DNA of 64,000 bases from an uncultured Clostridia bacterium. Lineage in GTDB: Bacteria; Bacillota; Clostridia; Lachnospirales; Lachnospiraceae. The notes beneath the pieces are model-generated. The model did no database searches, was not told the origin of the DNA, and saw nothing but the letters and a program-made list of their open reading frames with translations. The DNA lies in contig CANRWA010000003.1 in the NCBI GenBank assembly GCA_947643415.1, positions 50,482-114,481 on the forward strand. Reading direction: 5' to 3'. The number at the start of each line of letters is the position of its first letter. Position 1 is the stretch's first letter. This document shows, piece by piece, positions 52,835 through 61,377 of this stretch. Both the position numbers and the translations under genes were made by a program.

Positions 52835-53032
52835 TTACTTTTCTACACAAAGAATATCCTCAACACCACAATCAAGATAGTTACAAATCTTCTCCAGTAC
52901 ATCAAAACTGATCCGTGTAGTCCTGTTATGGTTCAAGTTTCTTAATGTGGCAGTGGATATTCCGGTATCCTTTCCAAGCTGGTTTTGTGATATACCTTTC
53001 TTTTCTAAAATCTGGTTTAGCATTATTTTCAT
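52835..53032 (-). CDS. Small XRE/Cro-type DNA-binding protein
   Basis: 65 residues, all one helix-turn-helix: MKIMLNQILEKKGISQNQLGKDTGISTATLRNLNHNRTTRISFDVLEKICNYLDCGVEDIL. It matches the YozG-like short Cro group found in mobile elements. Start at 53032 after GGAGGTGCC; a GTG at 53041 is too close to that site. It is divergent from the Phd/VapC module with 138 bp between, and could regulate it or a lost element function. Confidence 0.82.
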   Translation of the reverse strand: MKIMLNQILEKKGISQNQLGKDTGISTATLRNLNHNRTTRISFDVLEKICNYLDCGVEDILCVEK

Positions 53033-53170
53033 TGTTGGCACCTCCGTATATTGTTAGGGTTTCCATGATAGAGAGAGATTATACAGGGGAATGACTCTGC
53101 GAAATCATGCGAATATATTTACAGAATCGTACGAATGATATATAATAATAGTACGAAAGGGGGAAGTGAT

Positions 53171-53386
53171 ATGTCCATTACAGCTACGGAATTGAAACAG
53201 AATTTAGGAAAATATTTATTATTATCAGCCAATGAAGATATTTACATTACGAAAAATGGGAAAGTAATTGCAAAACTATCAAATCCTAATCAGAATAGGG
53301 TAGATACTGCCAAGTCATTGTTTGGTATACTGCCTCAAGATGCCAGTTTAGAAGATGCAAAAGCAGAAAGGTTGAATACTAAGTAA
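53171..53386 (+). CDS. Phd/YefM-family antitoxin
   Basis: 71 residues. MSITATELKQNLGKYLLLSANEDIYITKNGKVIAKLSNP is the standard Phd/YefM DNA-binding half, and the tail SLEDAKAERLNTK is the toxin-neutralising part. AAAGGGGGAAG precedes the ATG. It overlaps the toxin ATG by one base (TAATG). Its promoter region contains GTACGA repeats (ATCGTACGAATG and AGTACGAAAG, 53125-53158), likely operator half-sites. Confidence 0.85.
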   Translation: MSITATELKQNLGKYLLLSANEDIYITKNGKVIAKLSNPNQNRVDTAKSLFGILPQDASLEDAKAERLNTK

Positions 53387-53811
53387 TGAAAATACTTGTG
53401 GATACAAATATAATAATTGATGCTTTAACAGGGAGGGAGCCTTACAGAGAGGCAGCAGAGAAAATATTTTTGTTGGCAGCTAATCAGGCGGAGGATATGT
53501 ATATTACAGCAAGTTCAGCTACGGATATTTATTATCTGATAAGAAAGCATCTGCATAATACAGACCAGGCAAAGAAAACTATGTCAAAGTTGTACGGATT
53601 GTTTGATATTTTGGACGTGACTTCCAACGATTGTCAACAGGCGTTATCTTCAGGAATAAAAGATTATGAGGATGCAGTTATTTCTAATTGTGCTAATCGT
53701 AATCAGATGGATTATATTGTAACAAGAAATATCAAAGATTATGAATTTTCTAAAATCAGGGCTATATTACCTGATGAATTATTAAAACTTGTTTTACGAG
53801 ACAGTGTATAA
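53386..53811 (+). CDS. vapC: PIN-domain ribonuclease toxin (VapC family)
   Basis: 141 residues. PIN core with KILVDTNIIIDALTGREPY (first Asp), ITASSATDIYYLIRK (central acidic residue) and SSGIKDYEDAVISNCANRNQMDYIVTRNIKDY (third and fourth acids). These magnesium-dependent enzymes cut tRNA or rRNA and stop translation until the antitoxin rebinds. With the upstream Phd-type gene it forms the only intact toxin-antitoxin pair in the island, which may explain why the island persists. Confidence 0.87.
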   Translation: MKILVDTNIIIDALTGREPYREAAEKIFLLAANQAEDMYITASSATDIYYLIRKHLHNTDQAKKTMSKLYGLFDILDVTSNDCQQALSSGIKDYEDAVISNCANRNQMDYIVTRNIKDYEFSKIRAILPDELLKLVLRDSV

Positions 53812-54089
53812 AAATTAGATTTCAAAATCTTATGATATAAGAAAAATCAGTAGACGTAAAAATGATCCTGCAAAAGATAGAAAGGCACTAGAAACTAATG
53901 TTGAACTGAGAGGATATAAACAACATGATAATCAGTGGACATGCCAGAATGGCACGACCACTAAATCAACTTTGATGAAATAGCCAATGAACTCAACATG
54001 TCTACTACAAATCAAAAACATGCTTTACGAATAAACAGCAATCTTACTTATTCAACGTAAGAATTACTCGATACGAGTAAAATAAATAT
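53812..54089. other. Gene-free remnant DNA
   Basis: Short open pieces only; no binding site or recognisable protein. Together with 54119-54683 it forms an 870-bp zone that holds a terminator, one gene fragment, and no complete gene. Confidence 0.35.
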
Positions 54090-54118
54090 AGCCAGTCCCT
54101 ATAAAGAGCTGGCTTTTT
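54090..54118 (+). terminator. Intrinsic terminator
   Basis: AGCCAG (54090-54095) and CTGGCT (54109-54114) form the stem, followed by TTTTTGG. Confidence 0.75.
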
Positions 54119-54167
54119 GGATTAGATGAATTGTTTCATTGAATTTATTGAATATTATCTGCTATAA

Positions 54168-54404
54168 TTTTTTCGCATTCTTGATATATATCATTCAAAT
54201 ATTTCAGATGAATGCAAGGAAAATGATCTTCCGTTAATTTCGAGCATAGTAGTTAATCAGGATACTCAGTTACCAGGGGAGGGTTTTTATAATTACTATT
54301 ATAATGAAAGACCAATGAGTGATTGGGAAGATATATTCAAAGAAAGTAAACAGAGTGTGATAGATTGTTCTTTGTGGCAGAAGTTACTTGATGCAATTTT
54401 ATAG
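54168..54404 (+). pseudogene. C-terminal fragment of an unidentified gene
   Basis: One frame reads YHSNISDECKENDLPLISSI, VVNQDTQLPGEGFYNYYYNE, RPMSDWEDIFKESKQSVIDC, SLWQKLLDAIL, then TAG, with no start codon. LPLISSIVVNQDTQLPGEGF resembles the end of a small family of nuclease- or methylation-associated proteins (pattern GLP-L-S-VV-K-TG-PGEGF), but I cannot name it. Upstream parts are missing. Confidence 0.5.
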
Positions 54405-54683
54405 GTATAGTTGATAGATTTGAAATAATCTACGGCTGTAAATTTATATGTTTATCAATCTTATACATAAATTTCAACTACCATTGTTAGAAAGTACAAT
54501 GGTGTTCTTTTATTATGGACTTTGGTCTGTTGATTACGAGCGGAGTTTCTCAAAGGAGAAACGAAACCGTGGGAAAAAAACACCTGCTATGCGGGTGGAA
54601 GATAAGCTGTTATACAAAAAATCACCGTTTCATTATAATGTAGTTGTTCAAGATATCTTATAACGAAAGGAAAGGTAATTTTA

Positions 54684-54755
54684 ATGGCTAAAAAAGCAAA
54701 CAGTCTGTCCCACACAAAATGGAAGTGTAAATACCATATTGTCTTTACACCTAAG
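54684..54755 (+). pseudogene. N-terminal scrap of an IS200/IS605 TnpA
   Basis: After GAAAGGAAAGG, MAKKANSLSHTKWKCKYHIV then FTPK matches the first 24 residues of IS200-type Y1 transposases (H-x-x-Y-H-I-V-F-T-P-K); the HUH motif and catalytic Tyr are lost. The following codons are unrelated. AT-rich hairpin DNA before it (54540-54600) may be the original left end. Confidence 0.75.
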
Positions 54756-54900
54756 CAGGGCTTGCTGAACAATAAAAACTTTTCGATAAAAATGCTGAAA
54801 ATATGCCGTTCTCAAGCTACAAATTCTCTGAAATCTGGTATAATAAATGCAGGAATTTTAGTTTTTTTGTTTTAAATACTTTGCATTTGGAGGCGGTTTC

Positions 54901-55567
54901 ATGTATCAAAAACCAGATTACGGGCTATGGTTTTATACTTCCGTTCGGTGGGCATCTGGACGAAAATAATCGTTGGGTGATATTGAGAAAATCCATTGAC
55001 CGGAAGACCATCCATGAAGTGTATGAAAAAAATTTTTACAATAAAGAGACGGGGGATCCGGCTCTTTCTACCGAGATCGCCTTTGGGCCACTCTACATAC
55101 AACGGAAGCTTTCCCTTACGGACAGGGAACTTGTGGATCAGATCAGCGAGAATCCATATATGCAGTACTTCATTGGTTACAAAGAATACATCACGGAAAA
55201 GCCGTTTGATCCAAGGCTTCTGGTTACCTTTAGGAAAAGGCTCACTGCCGAAATGATGGAAGAAATATCGGAAAAGATGTTTCCCATGGAGGAAGAAGAT
55301 AATGGAAATGATGATGACTAAACACCAATGGGCGGAGTTGTGGAAGGAAAATTCGGGAACGGAAAAAGAAAACTCGGACTGGGTCTTATCATGGCAAAAC
55401 TGAAAGAGACTACAGAAAATATGATATCCATGGATATATTTGTACTCAACATGGAACATTACATGAGGACATGTATTGTTTTATGTTGCGCAATTTTAGA
55501 AATATGGAAGTGTTTCTTTTTAAAAAATGAGGACAGAAAAATAGGCTTGCTTTTGGTGACAATATGA
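54901..55567 (+). pseudogene. Internally deleted IS1182-family transposase
   Basis: The N-terminal part from ATG 54901: MYQKPDY, then, if one G of GGG near 54932 is dropped, GYGFILPFGGHLDENNRWVI. It continues through NKETGDPALSTEIAFGPLYIQRKLSLTDRELVDQISENPYMQYFIGYKEY (DUF772 region) to 55321. A piece of the C-terminus follows at 55328, VEGKFGNGKRKLGLGLIMAKLKETTENMISMDIFVLNMEH, which is the end of the DDE domain. Some 280 residues between, including the catalytic acids, are absent. Dead element. Confidence 0.78.
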
Positions 55568-55718
55568 AGAATTGATTTTCATTGTTCAGCAAGCTTATGA
55601 GAAGCTAATCAATGAGGTTAAAATTGTAAAGGAAAGATATGAAAGTTTGTCAGAGGACACCGATAGGTTTTTTGAAGAGTATAATGATAGGCTGGAGAAT
55701 GTAACTGGAACAAGATAA
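55560..55718 (+). pseudogene. Short helical coding fragment
   Basis: Frame QYEELIFIVQQAYEKLINEV, KIVKERYESLSEDTDRFFEE, YNDRLENVTGTR, TAA. Heptad-like, no start codon with a binding site. Probably the tail of a lost island gene. A hairpin GGGGCACTGC/GCGGTGTCTC with TTTT (about 55763-55795) follows and could be its terminator. Confidence 0.4.
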
Positions 55719-55834
55719 ACTGACAGACACGAATTACTGAGTGATTATAATATGTAAGGAAAGGGGCACTGCTGACCGGGCGGTGTCTCTTTTATGATAA
55801 GAATACTTATAATGGATGGTGAATTTGTATAGGA

Positions 55835-56026
55835 ATGACAGAGAGGACGGCAAAACAAGAGAAAGCATTATTAAATATTAAGGAACTATGCGAATATCTG
55901 GGAATAGGACAAACAAAACCACGGGAATTATTAAGAGGGCGTAATGGTTTTGGAGTAAAAATAGGGAATCGTTGGTATGCCAATAAAAATGAACTGGATA
56001 TGTGGATTGAAAGAGAAACGGTATGA
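55835..56026 (+). CDS. Excisionase (Xis), Tn916-like
   Basis: 63 residues. LLNIKELCEYLGIGQTKPRELLRGRNGFGVKIGNRWYANKNELDMWIERE is the winged-helix excisionase form of Tn916-type conjugative elements and related islands: helix-turn-helix LCEYLGIGQTKPRELL, wing GFGVKIGNRWYA. It lies 135 bp upstream of the integrase start, the usual order xis-int. It looks intact, but without its integrase it cannot promote excision unless another element supplies one. Confidence 0.83.
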   Translation: MTERTAKQEKALLNIKELCEYLGIGQTKPRELLRGRNGFGVKIGNRWYANKNELDMWIERETV

Positions 56027-56160
56027 CACTTGAGTTTTGAGTATAAGAAATAGATAAGAACGATTTGCAAGTTGTAAACTTAAAAGATAGATGGTATACT
56101 GAATAATATATCTATGCTTATCTTTTTGGTTTATTGTACAAATCAGAAAGGGTGATGATC

Positions 56161-56721
56161 ATGGGTAAATCATTAAAAGGAAAGGAACTAGGAATAGGAA
56201 TCAGTCAGAGAATACCATTCAAAATAAAATGCGTGAGGCAAGGGTAGCTGATAACAGAGAAATCAATGTAAAAATGGATGGACGTCTTCAAAAAGAATTG
56301 TCGGAATAATTCGAAAGAAACATATGTCAGACATTATAAGCGTGTAAAAGAAGTTTTGGGATGGAGAAAGCTGAACAGATTAAATCTGGTGGTAATGCAG
56401 GATGCTCTTAATGGTTTGAGGACAGATAATGAGAGGAAAAATACAAAGAAGATTCTTGTTGATATGCTGGAAAAGGCAGCGGCATCTGATCTAATATATA
56501 AGAATGTGGCAAAACAGCTCATAACTGAATACACAAAGGAGGAGAAAAAGAAAAGACGGGTTTTGACGGTAGAAGAGACAAGAATATTTCTTGAAGAAGC
56601 CCAGAATACATCTTATTATCCGTTGTTTGTAGTAGCACTTGAAACAGGCATGAGAATTGGAGAGTTTTCTGGTCTGCAGTGGGAGGATAAAAACAACGAA
56701 AAACAGGAGGACATAGCAGAT
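56161..56721 (+). pseudogene. Tyrosine integrase remnant (Tn916 family), fused to pyrE
   Basis: ATG 56161 gives MGKSLKGKELGIGISQR, the N-terminal arm-binding domain, then the frame fails. Pieces continue in shifted frames (MREARVADNREINVKMD). From about 56277 a frame reads WMDVFKKNCRNNSKETYVRHYKRVKEVLGWRKLNRL (core-binding domain), KRRVLTVEETRIFLEEAQ and FVVALETGMRIGEFSGLQWED with catalytic Arg I. There the homology stops. The same frame runs on without a stop for 14 codons into pyrE. The rest of the catalytic domain and the right attachment site are lost. Confidence 0.82.
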
Positions 56722-57399
56722 ATGGAACAGTATAAAGAAGAATTTATTGAGTTTATGGTAGAATCGGACGTACTTAAATTCGGAGAGTTTACATTAAAAA
56801 GTGGTCGTAAATCTCCATTTTTCATGAATGCAGGAGCCTATGTTACGGGTTCCCAATTGAAACGGCTGGGTGAGTACTATGCGAAGGCAATCCACGACAA
56901 TTACGGGGAGGATTTTGATGTTCTTTTTGGTCCAGCATACAAAGGAATTCCGCTCAGTGTGGCAACAGTCATTGCCTTTTATGGGTTATATGGAAAAGAG
57001 ATTCGATATTGCTCGAACCGAAAGGAGATCAAGGATCATGGTGATGTGGGGATCCTTTTGGGAAGCAAGATCACAGATAAAGATCGCGTTGTCATTATCG
57101 AGGACGTGACAACCTCCGGTAAATCCATAGAAGAAACCTTTCCTATCCTGAAAGAGCAGGGAGATGTGGAAATCGTAGGACTGATGGTATCCCTGAACCG
57201 CATGGAGAAAGGAAAGGGCGGGGAGAAAAGTGCCCTGGATGAGATTCGGGAAACATATGGATTCCCGACTGCTGCCATTGTGACTATGGAAGATGTGGTA
57301 GAACGGTTGTACAATAAAGAATGTCATGGCAGGGTCGTGATCGATGATAAATTGAAAGCTGCCATTGACGAGTATTTTCAAATATATGGTGTAAAATGA
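56722..57399 (+). CDS. pyrE: Orotate phosphoribosyltransferase
   Basis: 225 residues from ATG 56722, which its own AGGAGG (56705-56710) precedes. It joins orotate and PRPP to make OMP, the step between PyrD and PyrF. Motifs: FGEFTLKSGRKSPFFMNAGAYVTG, and the PRPP loop RVVIIEDVTTSGKSIEETFPIL. The frame is continuous with the integrase remnant, so a 373-residue fusion from 56278 is formally possible; the intact ribosome binding site makes the normal protein more likely. The insertion has removed it from the pyrC-F-K-D transcript, so its promoter must lie in the island. An intrinsic terminator follows. Confidence 0.93.
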   Translation: MEQYKEEFIEFMVESDVLKFGEFTLKSGRKSPFFMNAGAYVTGSQLKRLGEYYAKAIHDNYGEDFDVLFGPAYKGIPLSVATVIAFYGLYGKEIRYCSNRKEIKDHGDVGILLGSKITDKDRVVIIEDVTTSGKSIEETFPILKEQGDVEIVGLMVSLNRMEKGKGGEKSALDEIRETYGFPTAAIVTMEDVVERLYNKECHGRVVIDDKLKAAIDEYFQIYGVK

Positions 57400-57418
57400 G
57401 AAATATATAATGATCAGG

Positions 57419-57466
57419 AAAAGCCCGTGCTGAGGAGTGTATGACTCCTGCAGATGGGCTTTTTTG
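57419..57466 (+). terminator. Terminator of pyrE
   Basis: AAAAGCCC and GGGCTTTTTT close the stem, with an inner hairpin AGGAGT/ACTCCT (57433-57449); six T follow. Confidence 0.85.
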
Positions 57467-57609
57467 TCTTTATTATAAAAGTGAAAGCCATATGAAAGGT
57501 GTTTTTATAAAAATATCTTTGGACTTTTGGCGTATTGCGCTCGAATCCCCTTTTGTTTTGGCGTTATACGCCTAAAAAACGTGTATTTTCACAAAGACTA
57601 CTATCCTCT

Positions 57610-57635
57610 TTTGTAAATGTTTCATAATTTACAAA
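57610..57635. promoter_or_regulatory. Perfect 9-bp dyad before the Tad-like locus
   Basis: TTTGTAAAT (57610-57618) and ATTTACAAA (57627-57635) flank 8 bp. It lies about 65 bp upstream of the first gene and is placed as an operator. Two TTTTGGCGT words also occur (about 57526 and 57560), the second within a near-palindrome GGCGTTATACGCC. Confidence 0.5.
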
Positions 57636-57698
57636 TAGCAGAACTGGTGTTATTATGAATCCATTCCACCCGAATATAGTCATAAAGGAGGTTGAGAT

Positions 57699-58523
57699 TT
57701 GAAGGTTGCTTTTTGGAGTAACACACGGGGAAGGTCATGTGTCACAAGCAATCTGGCTTGTATCAGTGTATTATCCACGTTGTCTTCTTCTGATCAGAGA
57801 AGAACAATCGTTTTGGAAAATCATCAGAACATTTTAAATCTTGGCAATGCATTATTCAGCCAGCAATCAAGACAGGAAGTAAGAGAAAATAAAAGTTATC
57901 AGGTAGAATATGGATTGAGCAGACTGCTTCGGTCCATGGAGGAAGGGGAGAAAATATCAGAGAATACGGTTCTGCGGTATGCGGAAAACTTTTTGGGTAA
58001 GAAATTGTTTTATCTTCCGGCAGGTGGTACCCGTAATCAGGAAATGCTGGAATATCGTCTTGAGCGGGATTGTGTCCGCACAATAAAATTCCTGGAACAA
58101 TATGGAGATCTGGTGCTTGTGGATACAGCAGCGGCACCTTTGGCAAGTTCACGCAAGATTCTCAGGCAGGCGGATCTGGTTGTTGTAAATTTAAGCCAGA
58201 ACAGGCAGATGCTGGATCATTTTTTTCGAAATTACTCAGAGATACGCAAGAAGGCATTCTATCTTATTGGGAATTATGATGAAGGTTCCGAGCTGACTAG
58301 GGGAGAAGTTATAAAGCGATATGAGATTCCAGGCAGCCAGTTGGGGATCATTCCTCACAATGTTCAATTTTCTGATGCTCTGTCGGATGGGGAATTAATT
58401 CCTTTTCTGTTGAGGAATTATCACTGTGGAGAAAGTGACTGCAATTATCATTTTATGGCATCAGTAAAGGAGGCCGCAGATCTTTTTGAAAGACAGCTTG
58501 CCTTGGCAAATGGAGGTGACTGA
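57699..58523 (+). CDS. CpaE/ParA-like protein with degenerate Walker A (Tad locus)
   Basis: 274 residues, TTG start with AAGGAGG 7 bp ahead. The fold follows MinD/ParA ATPases: first strand KVAFWSNTRGRSCVTSNLACI where a deviant Walker A (KGGxGKT) would be, and DLVLVDTAAAPLASSRKILRQADLVVVNLSQNRQML for the Walker B and following strand. The P-loop lysines are missing, so ATP hydrolysis is doubtful. CpaE-type proteins place Tad pilus machinery in the cell. It is first in the locus, and the next gene starts at its stop. Confidence 0.7.
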   Translation: MKVAFWSNTRGRSCVTSNLACISVLSTLSSSDQRRTIVLENHQNILNLGNALFSQQSRQEVRENKSYQVEYGLSRLLRSMEEGEKISENTVLRYAENFLGKKLFYLPAGGTRNQEMLEYRLERDCVRTIKFLEQYGDLVLVDTAAAPLASSRKILRQADLVVVNLSQNRQMLDHFFRNYSEIRKKAFYLIGNYDEGSELTRGEVIKRYEIPGSQLGIIPHNVQFSDALSDGELIPFLLRNYHCGESDCNYHFMASVKEAADLFERQLALANGGD

Positions 58524-60317
58524 GTGGGGATAGGGAGAAAGGGTTTCCTTTTTGCAGTTTTTTTCTTATTGGCAAATGGTGTGGCTAAAAGTATTCTGTC
58601 AGTCATTCCAACAGAAACAATACAAGCAGCGGTCATGGTATCCAGCTATAAGGAGTTAAAAAAAGAGCTGGAGGCACCAGGAAAAGCAGAGATCGATCTT
58701 GAATCCTCTCTTGTAATTGAGGATACTCTGTATGTGAAGGGGGATAAGTCACTCAATGGAAATGGATATACATTGAGCCGTCTGCACAGAGGAGGAGAGG
58801 TATTTGGCGGCACACTTCTTGTGGTACAGGAGGGACAGCTTTCTGTCCATGATACGATCTTGTCCGGAGGGGGAAAGGATGCAAAAGTACAGAAAAAAGT
58901 TTATGGCAGGCTGATGGATGTCCAGGGCGGTGAGGTGATACTGGAAAGTGGATCTGTGTTAAGGGAAAATGTGAATCAAAGATATAATAACGATGGAGGT
59001 GGTGCGGTTCTGGTACAAAGCGGCGGAAGGCTGACAATGAATGGCGGTGAGATATCAGAAAATCAAAATGTATTTGGGGGCGCAGGAGTGCATATTAGGC
59101 AGGGCGGGAATTTTGTCATGAAGGGTGGGACAATTTCAGGCAATCAGTCCTTTGGAATTGGTGCAGTAGAAGGTTTTGACGGACGTGGCGGCGCCATTTA
59201 CAATCAGGGAAAGACAACCATATCCGGGGGCAGTATCTGCCATAACCGGGTAAAGGGATATACCAGCGGCGGCATCAGTTATGGCGGCGTTGGAGGGATG
59301 CTCTATAATCAGGGGGAGTGCTGTATTCAGGGTGGAAATCTGGCGGACAATAGTGCTTCCTATGGAGGAGGGGCAATATACAGTGATCAGGGATCAAGGC
59401 TGCAGATTATGGGTGGAATGATCAGTGGCAATGAAGCGGATCTGGGGGAGGGTCTTTTTCTGGCAGGCGGCAGATGCAGGATGGGCGGATTTTTCTATTT
59501 GCCGTCTGTGTATCTTGCCAAAGGTGTTGTTTTGACAGCAGAGGATTCCCTGTCGCTGAAAAAGCACCAGATTCTTATTTCTCCGGAAAAGTATAAAGCA
59601 GGTGTGCAGCTGGTAAAGATCCAGGGGAAAAAAACTGCATTACGAGAGATGTTTTCCTTAGAGCGTAAGGACACATTTACGCTGGTTTTACAGAATCGTG
59701 GACTCTATATCGGAAAAAAGGAAAAGCCTTTGTCTGGGACTACTTCTAAGACAACAAAAAGGGTCAAAAAAACAATTAAAAAGCCAGCAGGCAGATCTGA
59801 AAAAGATTCAAAAGAGGGATCAGTGGATCAGTCAGGAAGGAAAATATCGATTCGTTCAGCTCCACGTTATCTTTTTGTAGGGGAAGTGGGATCATATACA
59901 GAAGAAAAGTGGCGGGAGGAATTGCTGGAGGGATGTAAGATCTGGTACGGGGATCAGAAGAAAGAGGAGATAATATTACAGTGGCATTGGAATGGACTGC
60001 TGCAGAACAGCCCTGGCAGTTATCAGGTAGAGGTGTCTGTAGAGGGAGGAGACAGGACGGTAATTCCCGTAACCCTTGTGCAGGAGAGCGCGGAAGAACA
60101 AAAGGCGGGTTATGTCCGGTTTCAGATCCCAGACACACAATATGAGGCATCTGTGGAAAAGGGAGAATATGGGCCAGAAGAGGTGTGGCATTTTGAGAGC
60201 CAGGACATAAAGGATGCCAGAGAATTTATGAAGGGAAGGGGAGATCCTTTTTCGTCAGAAACAAACAAGGAGTTTCTGGTTCGGTTTCAGAGATGTCAGA
60301 TCAAAAGGAGGAGTTAG
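58524..60317 (+). CDS. Secreted beta-helix repeat protein of the Tad-like locus
   Basis: 597 residues, GTG start after GGAGGTGAC. Signal peptide GFLFAVFFLLANGVAKSILSV. Residues about 45-330 form a right-handed beta-helix, with turns such as LTMNGGEISENQNVFGGAGVHIRQGGNFVMKGGTISGNQ and CCIQGGNLADNSASYGGGAIYSD. A basic linker (TSKTTKRVKKTIKKPAGRSEK, about 410-430) leads to a C-terminal domain of about 150 residues ending FLVRFQRCQIKRRS. Such helices bind polysaccharide or form adhesins. No sorting signal is seen; it may be held by the pilus machinery. A surface protein within a Tad operon is unusual. Confidence 0.75.
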   Translation: MGIGRKGFLFAVFFLLANGVAKSILSVIPTETIQAAVMVSSYKELKKELEAPGKAEIDLESSLVIEDTLYVKGDKSLNGNGYTLSRLHRGGEVFGGTLLVVQEGQLSVHDTILSGGGKDAKVQKKVYGRLMDVQGGEVILESGSVLRENVNQRYNNDGGGAVLVQSGGRLTMNGGEISENQNVFGGAGVHIRQGGNFVMKGGTISGNQSFGIGAVEGFDGRGGAIYNQGKTTISGGSICHNRVKGYTSGGISYGGVGGMLYNQGECCIQGGNLADNSASYGGGAIYSDQGSRLQIMGGMISGNEADLGEGLFLAGGRCRMGGFFYLPSVYLAKGVVLTAEDSLSLKKHQILISPEKYKAGVQLVKIQGKKTALREMFSLERKDTFTLVLQNRGLYIGKKEKPLSGTTSKTTKRVKKTIKKPAGRSEKDSKEGSVDQSGRKISIRSAPRYLFVGEVGSYTEEKWREELLEGCKIWYGDQKKEEIILQWHWNGLLQNSPGSYQVEVSVEGGDRTVIPVTLVQESAEEQKAGYVRFQIPDTQYEASVEKGEYGPEEVWHFESQDIKDAREFMKGRGDPFSSETNKEFLVRFQRCQIKRRS

Positions 60318-60324
60318 GGATGTA

Positions 60325-61374
60325 ATGAATGATTTTCAGAAAAAATTTATGTTAAAAAGGCAGGATTATGGCATATTGTATCCTTATATCATGATGGACA
60401 GTGTGACCGATATTAACTGGAATGGGAAACAGCTTTGGATCGATGATTTGAACAGGGGACGTTTTATGGCACCTGAAGTATTATCAGATGCTTTTGTGGA
60501 CCGTTTTGTACTGTTATTGTCGAATGTTTCCGGACTGCCCTTTAACCGGATGAATCCGGTACTGGAGGCAGAGACCGAGGAATTACGTATCAGTATCGTA
60601 CATGGCTGTGTGGCCCATGGCGGTATTACGATCTCGCTGCGGAAGATACCGGCTGTGAGACGCCTGGAAAGGACCGAGATGTTTGAAAGCGGTTATTGCA
60701 GTAAAGAGATCTGCGATTTCCTGATCCGATGTGTGCAGTCACACTGCTCCATCGCCATATGTGGCCTGCCGGGGGCAGGAAAGACGGAATTGTTGAAATT
60801 CCTGACGAAATTTATTCCAGCGACAGAGAGAGTTATAACAATTGAAGATGTTTTGGAGATCCACTATCAGAAGATCAATCCCAATAAAGATTGCGTGGAA
60901 ATGAAAGTGGCAGAAAATTTTTCTTATACGGATGCGATTAAAGCGTGTCTCAGGCAGTTGCCTAAATGGATTATTCTGTCGGAGGCAAGGTCTACGGAGG
61001 TCAGATATCTGTTGGAATCCCTGAGTACGGGTGCCCATGGGATCACTACGATCCATACAGATGATGTTCGGAATATACCGGACCGTATGAAAAATATGGC
61101 AGGGGGGACAGAAGATCTTAACCGTATTGAAAATGATACTTACCGATTTATTGATATAGGAATTCTTGTAAAAAGTTTTCAGGATGATCGGGGAAGGATA
61201 CGGCGAAAGATCGAACAGATTGGCGTATTTGACCGATATGGCAGGGAGTGGAAGGAAAGTATTAATGAGATTGCGATGATAGTAGAGGATGGAAAGATCG
61301 TCAGCAGAAAATTTCCGGTGAACATAGAGAGAAGATTTATTGAAGCGGGATTTCCTGACCCGCTGGGGGGATAA
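60325..61374 (+). CDS. CpaF/TadA-like secretion ATPase
   Basis: 349 residues, shorter at the N-terminus than typical CpaF. Walker A CGLPGAGKTELLKF (about 147-158), Asp box TIEDVLEIHY, Walker B-like PKWIILSEARSTEVRYLLESL, and His box TGAHGITTIHTDD are complete, so it should hydrolyse ATP to drive pilus assembly or secretion. It sits between the beta-helix protein and the TadB/C-like membrane protein. GGAGGAGTTAGGGA precedes the ATG. Confidence 0.88.
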   Translation: MNDFQKKFMLKRQDYGILYPYIMMDSVTDINWNGKQLWIDDLNRGRFMAPEVLSDAFVDRFVLLLSNVSGLPFNRMNPVLEAETEELRISIVHGCVAHGGITISLRKIPAVRRLERTEMFESGYCSKEICDFLIRCVQSHCSIAICGLPGAGKTELLKFLTKFIPATERVITIEDVLEIHYQKINPNKDCVEMKVAENFSYTDAIKACLRQLPKWIILSEARSTEVRYLLESLSTGAHGITTIHTDDVRNIPDRMKNMAGGTEDLNRIENDTYRFIDIGILVKSFQDDRGRIRRKIEQIGVFDRYGREWKESINEIAMIVEDGKIVSRKFPVNIERRFIEAGFPDPLGG

Positions 61375-61377
61375 AGC

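Larger units (their letters stand above)
45041..56721. mobile_element. Decayed integrative island between pyrD and pyrE
   Basis: The stretch is distinctly AT-rich compared with both flanks, gene-poor, and full of mobile debris: excisionase and integrase remnants at the right end, IS110, IS1182 and IS200 sequences, three toxin-antitoxin loci and orphan genes. It interrupts an otherwise continuous pyrC-F-K-D-E order, and the last integrase piece is fused in frame with pyrE. An 8-bp match, TGGGAGGA, occurs near both ends (about 45047 and 56678) but is too short and too like a ribosome binding site to claim as attachment repeats. The exact borders are inferred from gene order. Confidence 0.8.

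Noticed and set aside
54448..54663. Open frame of 71 codons on plus
   Set aside because: No binding site; overlaps hairpin-rich DNA before the IS200 scrap; composition not convincing.
45047..56685. TGGGAGGA near both island ends as attachment repeats
   Set aside because: Eight bases resembling a ribosome binding site are expected by chance; longer identity is absent, and the right end appears deleted.
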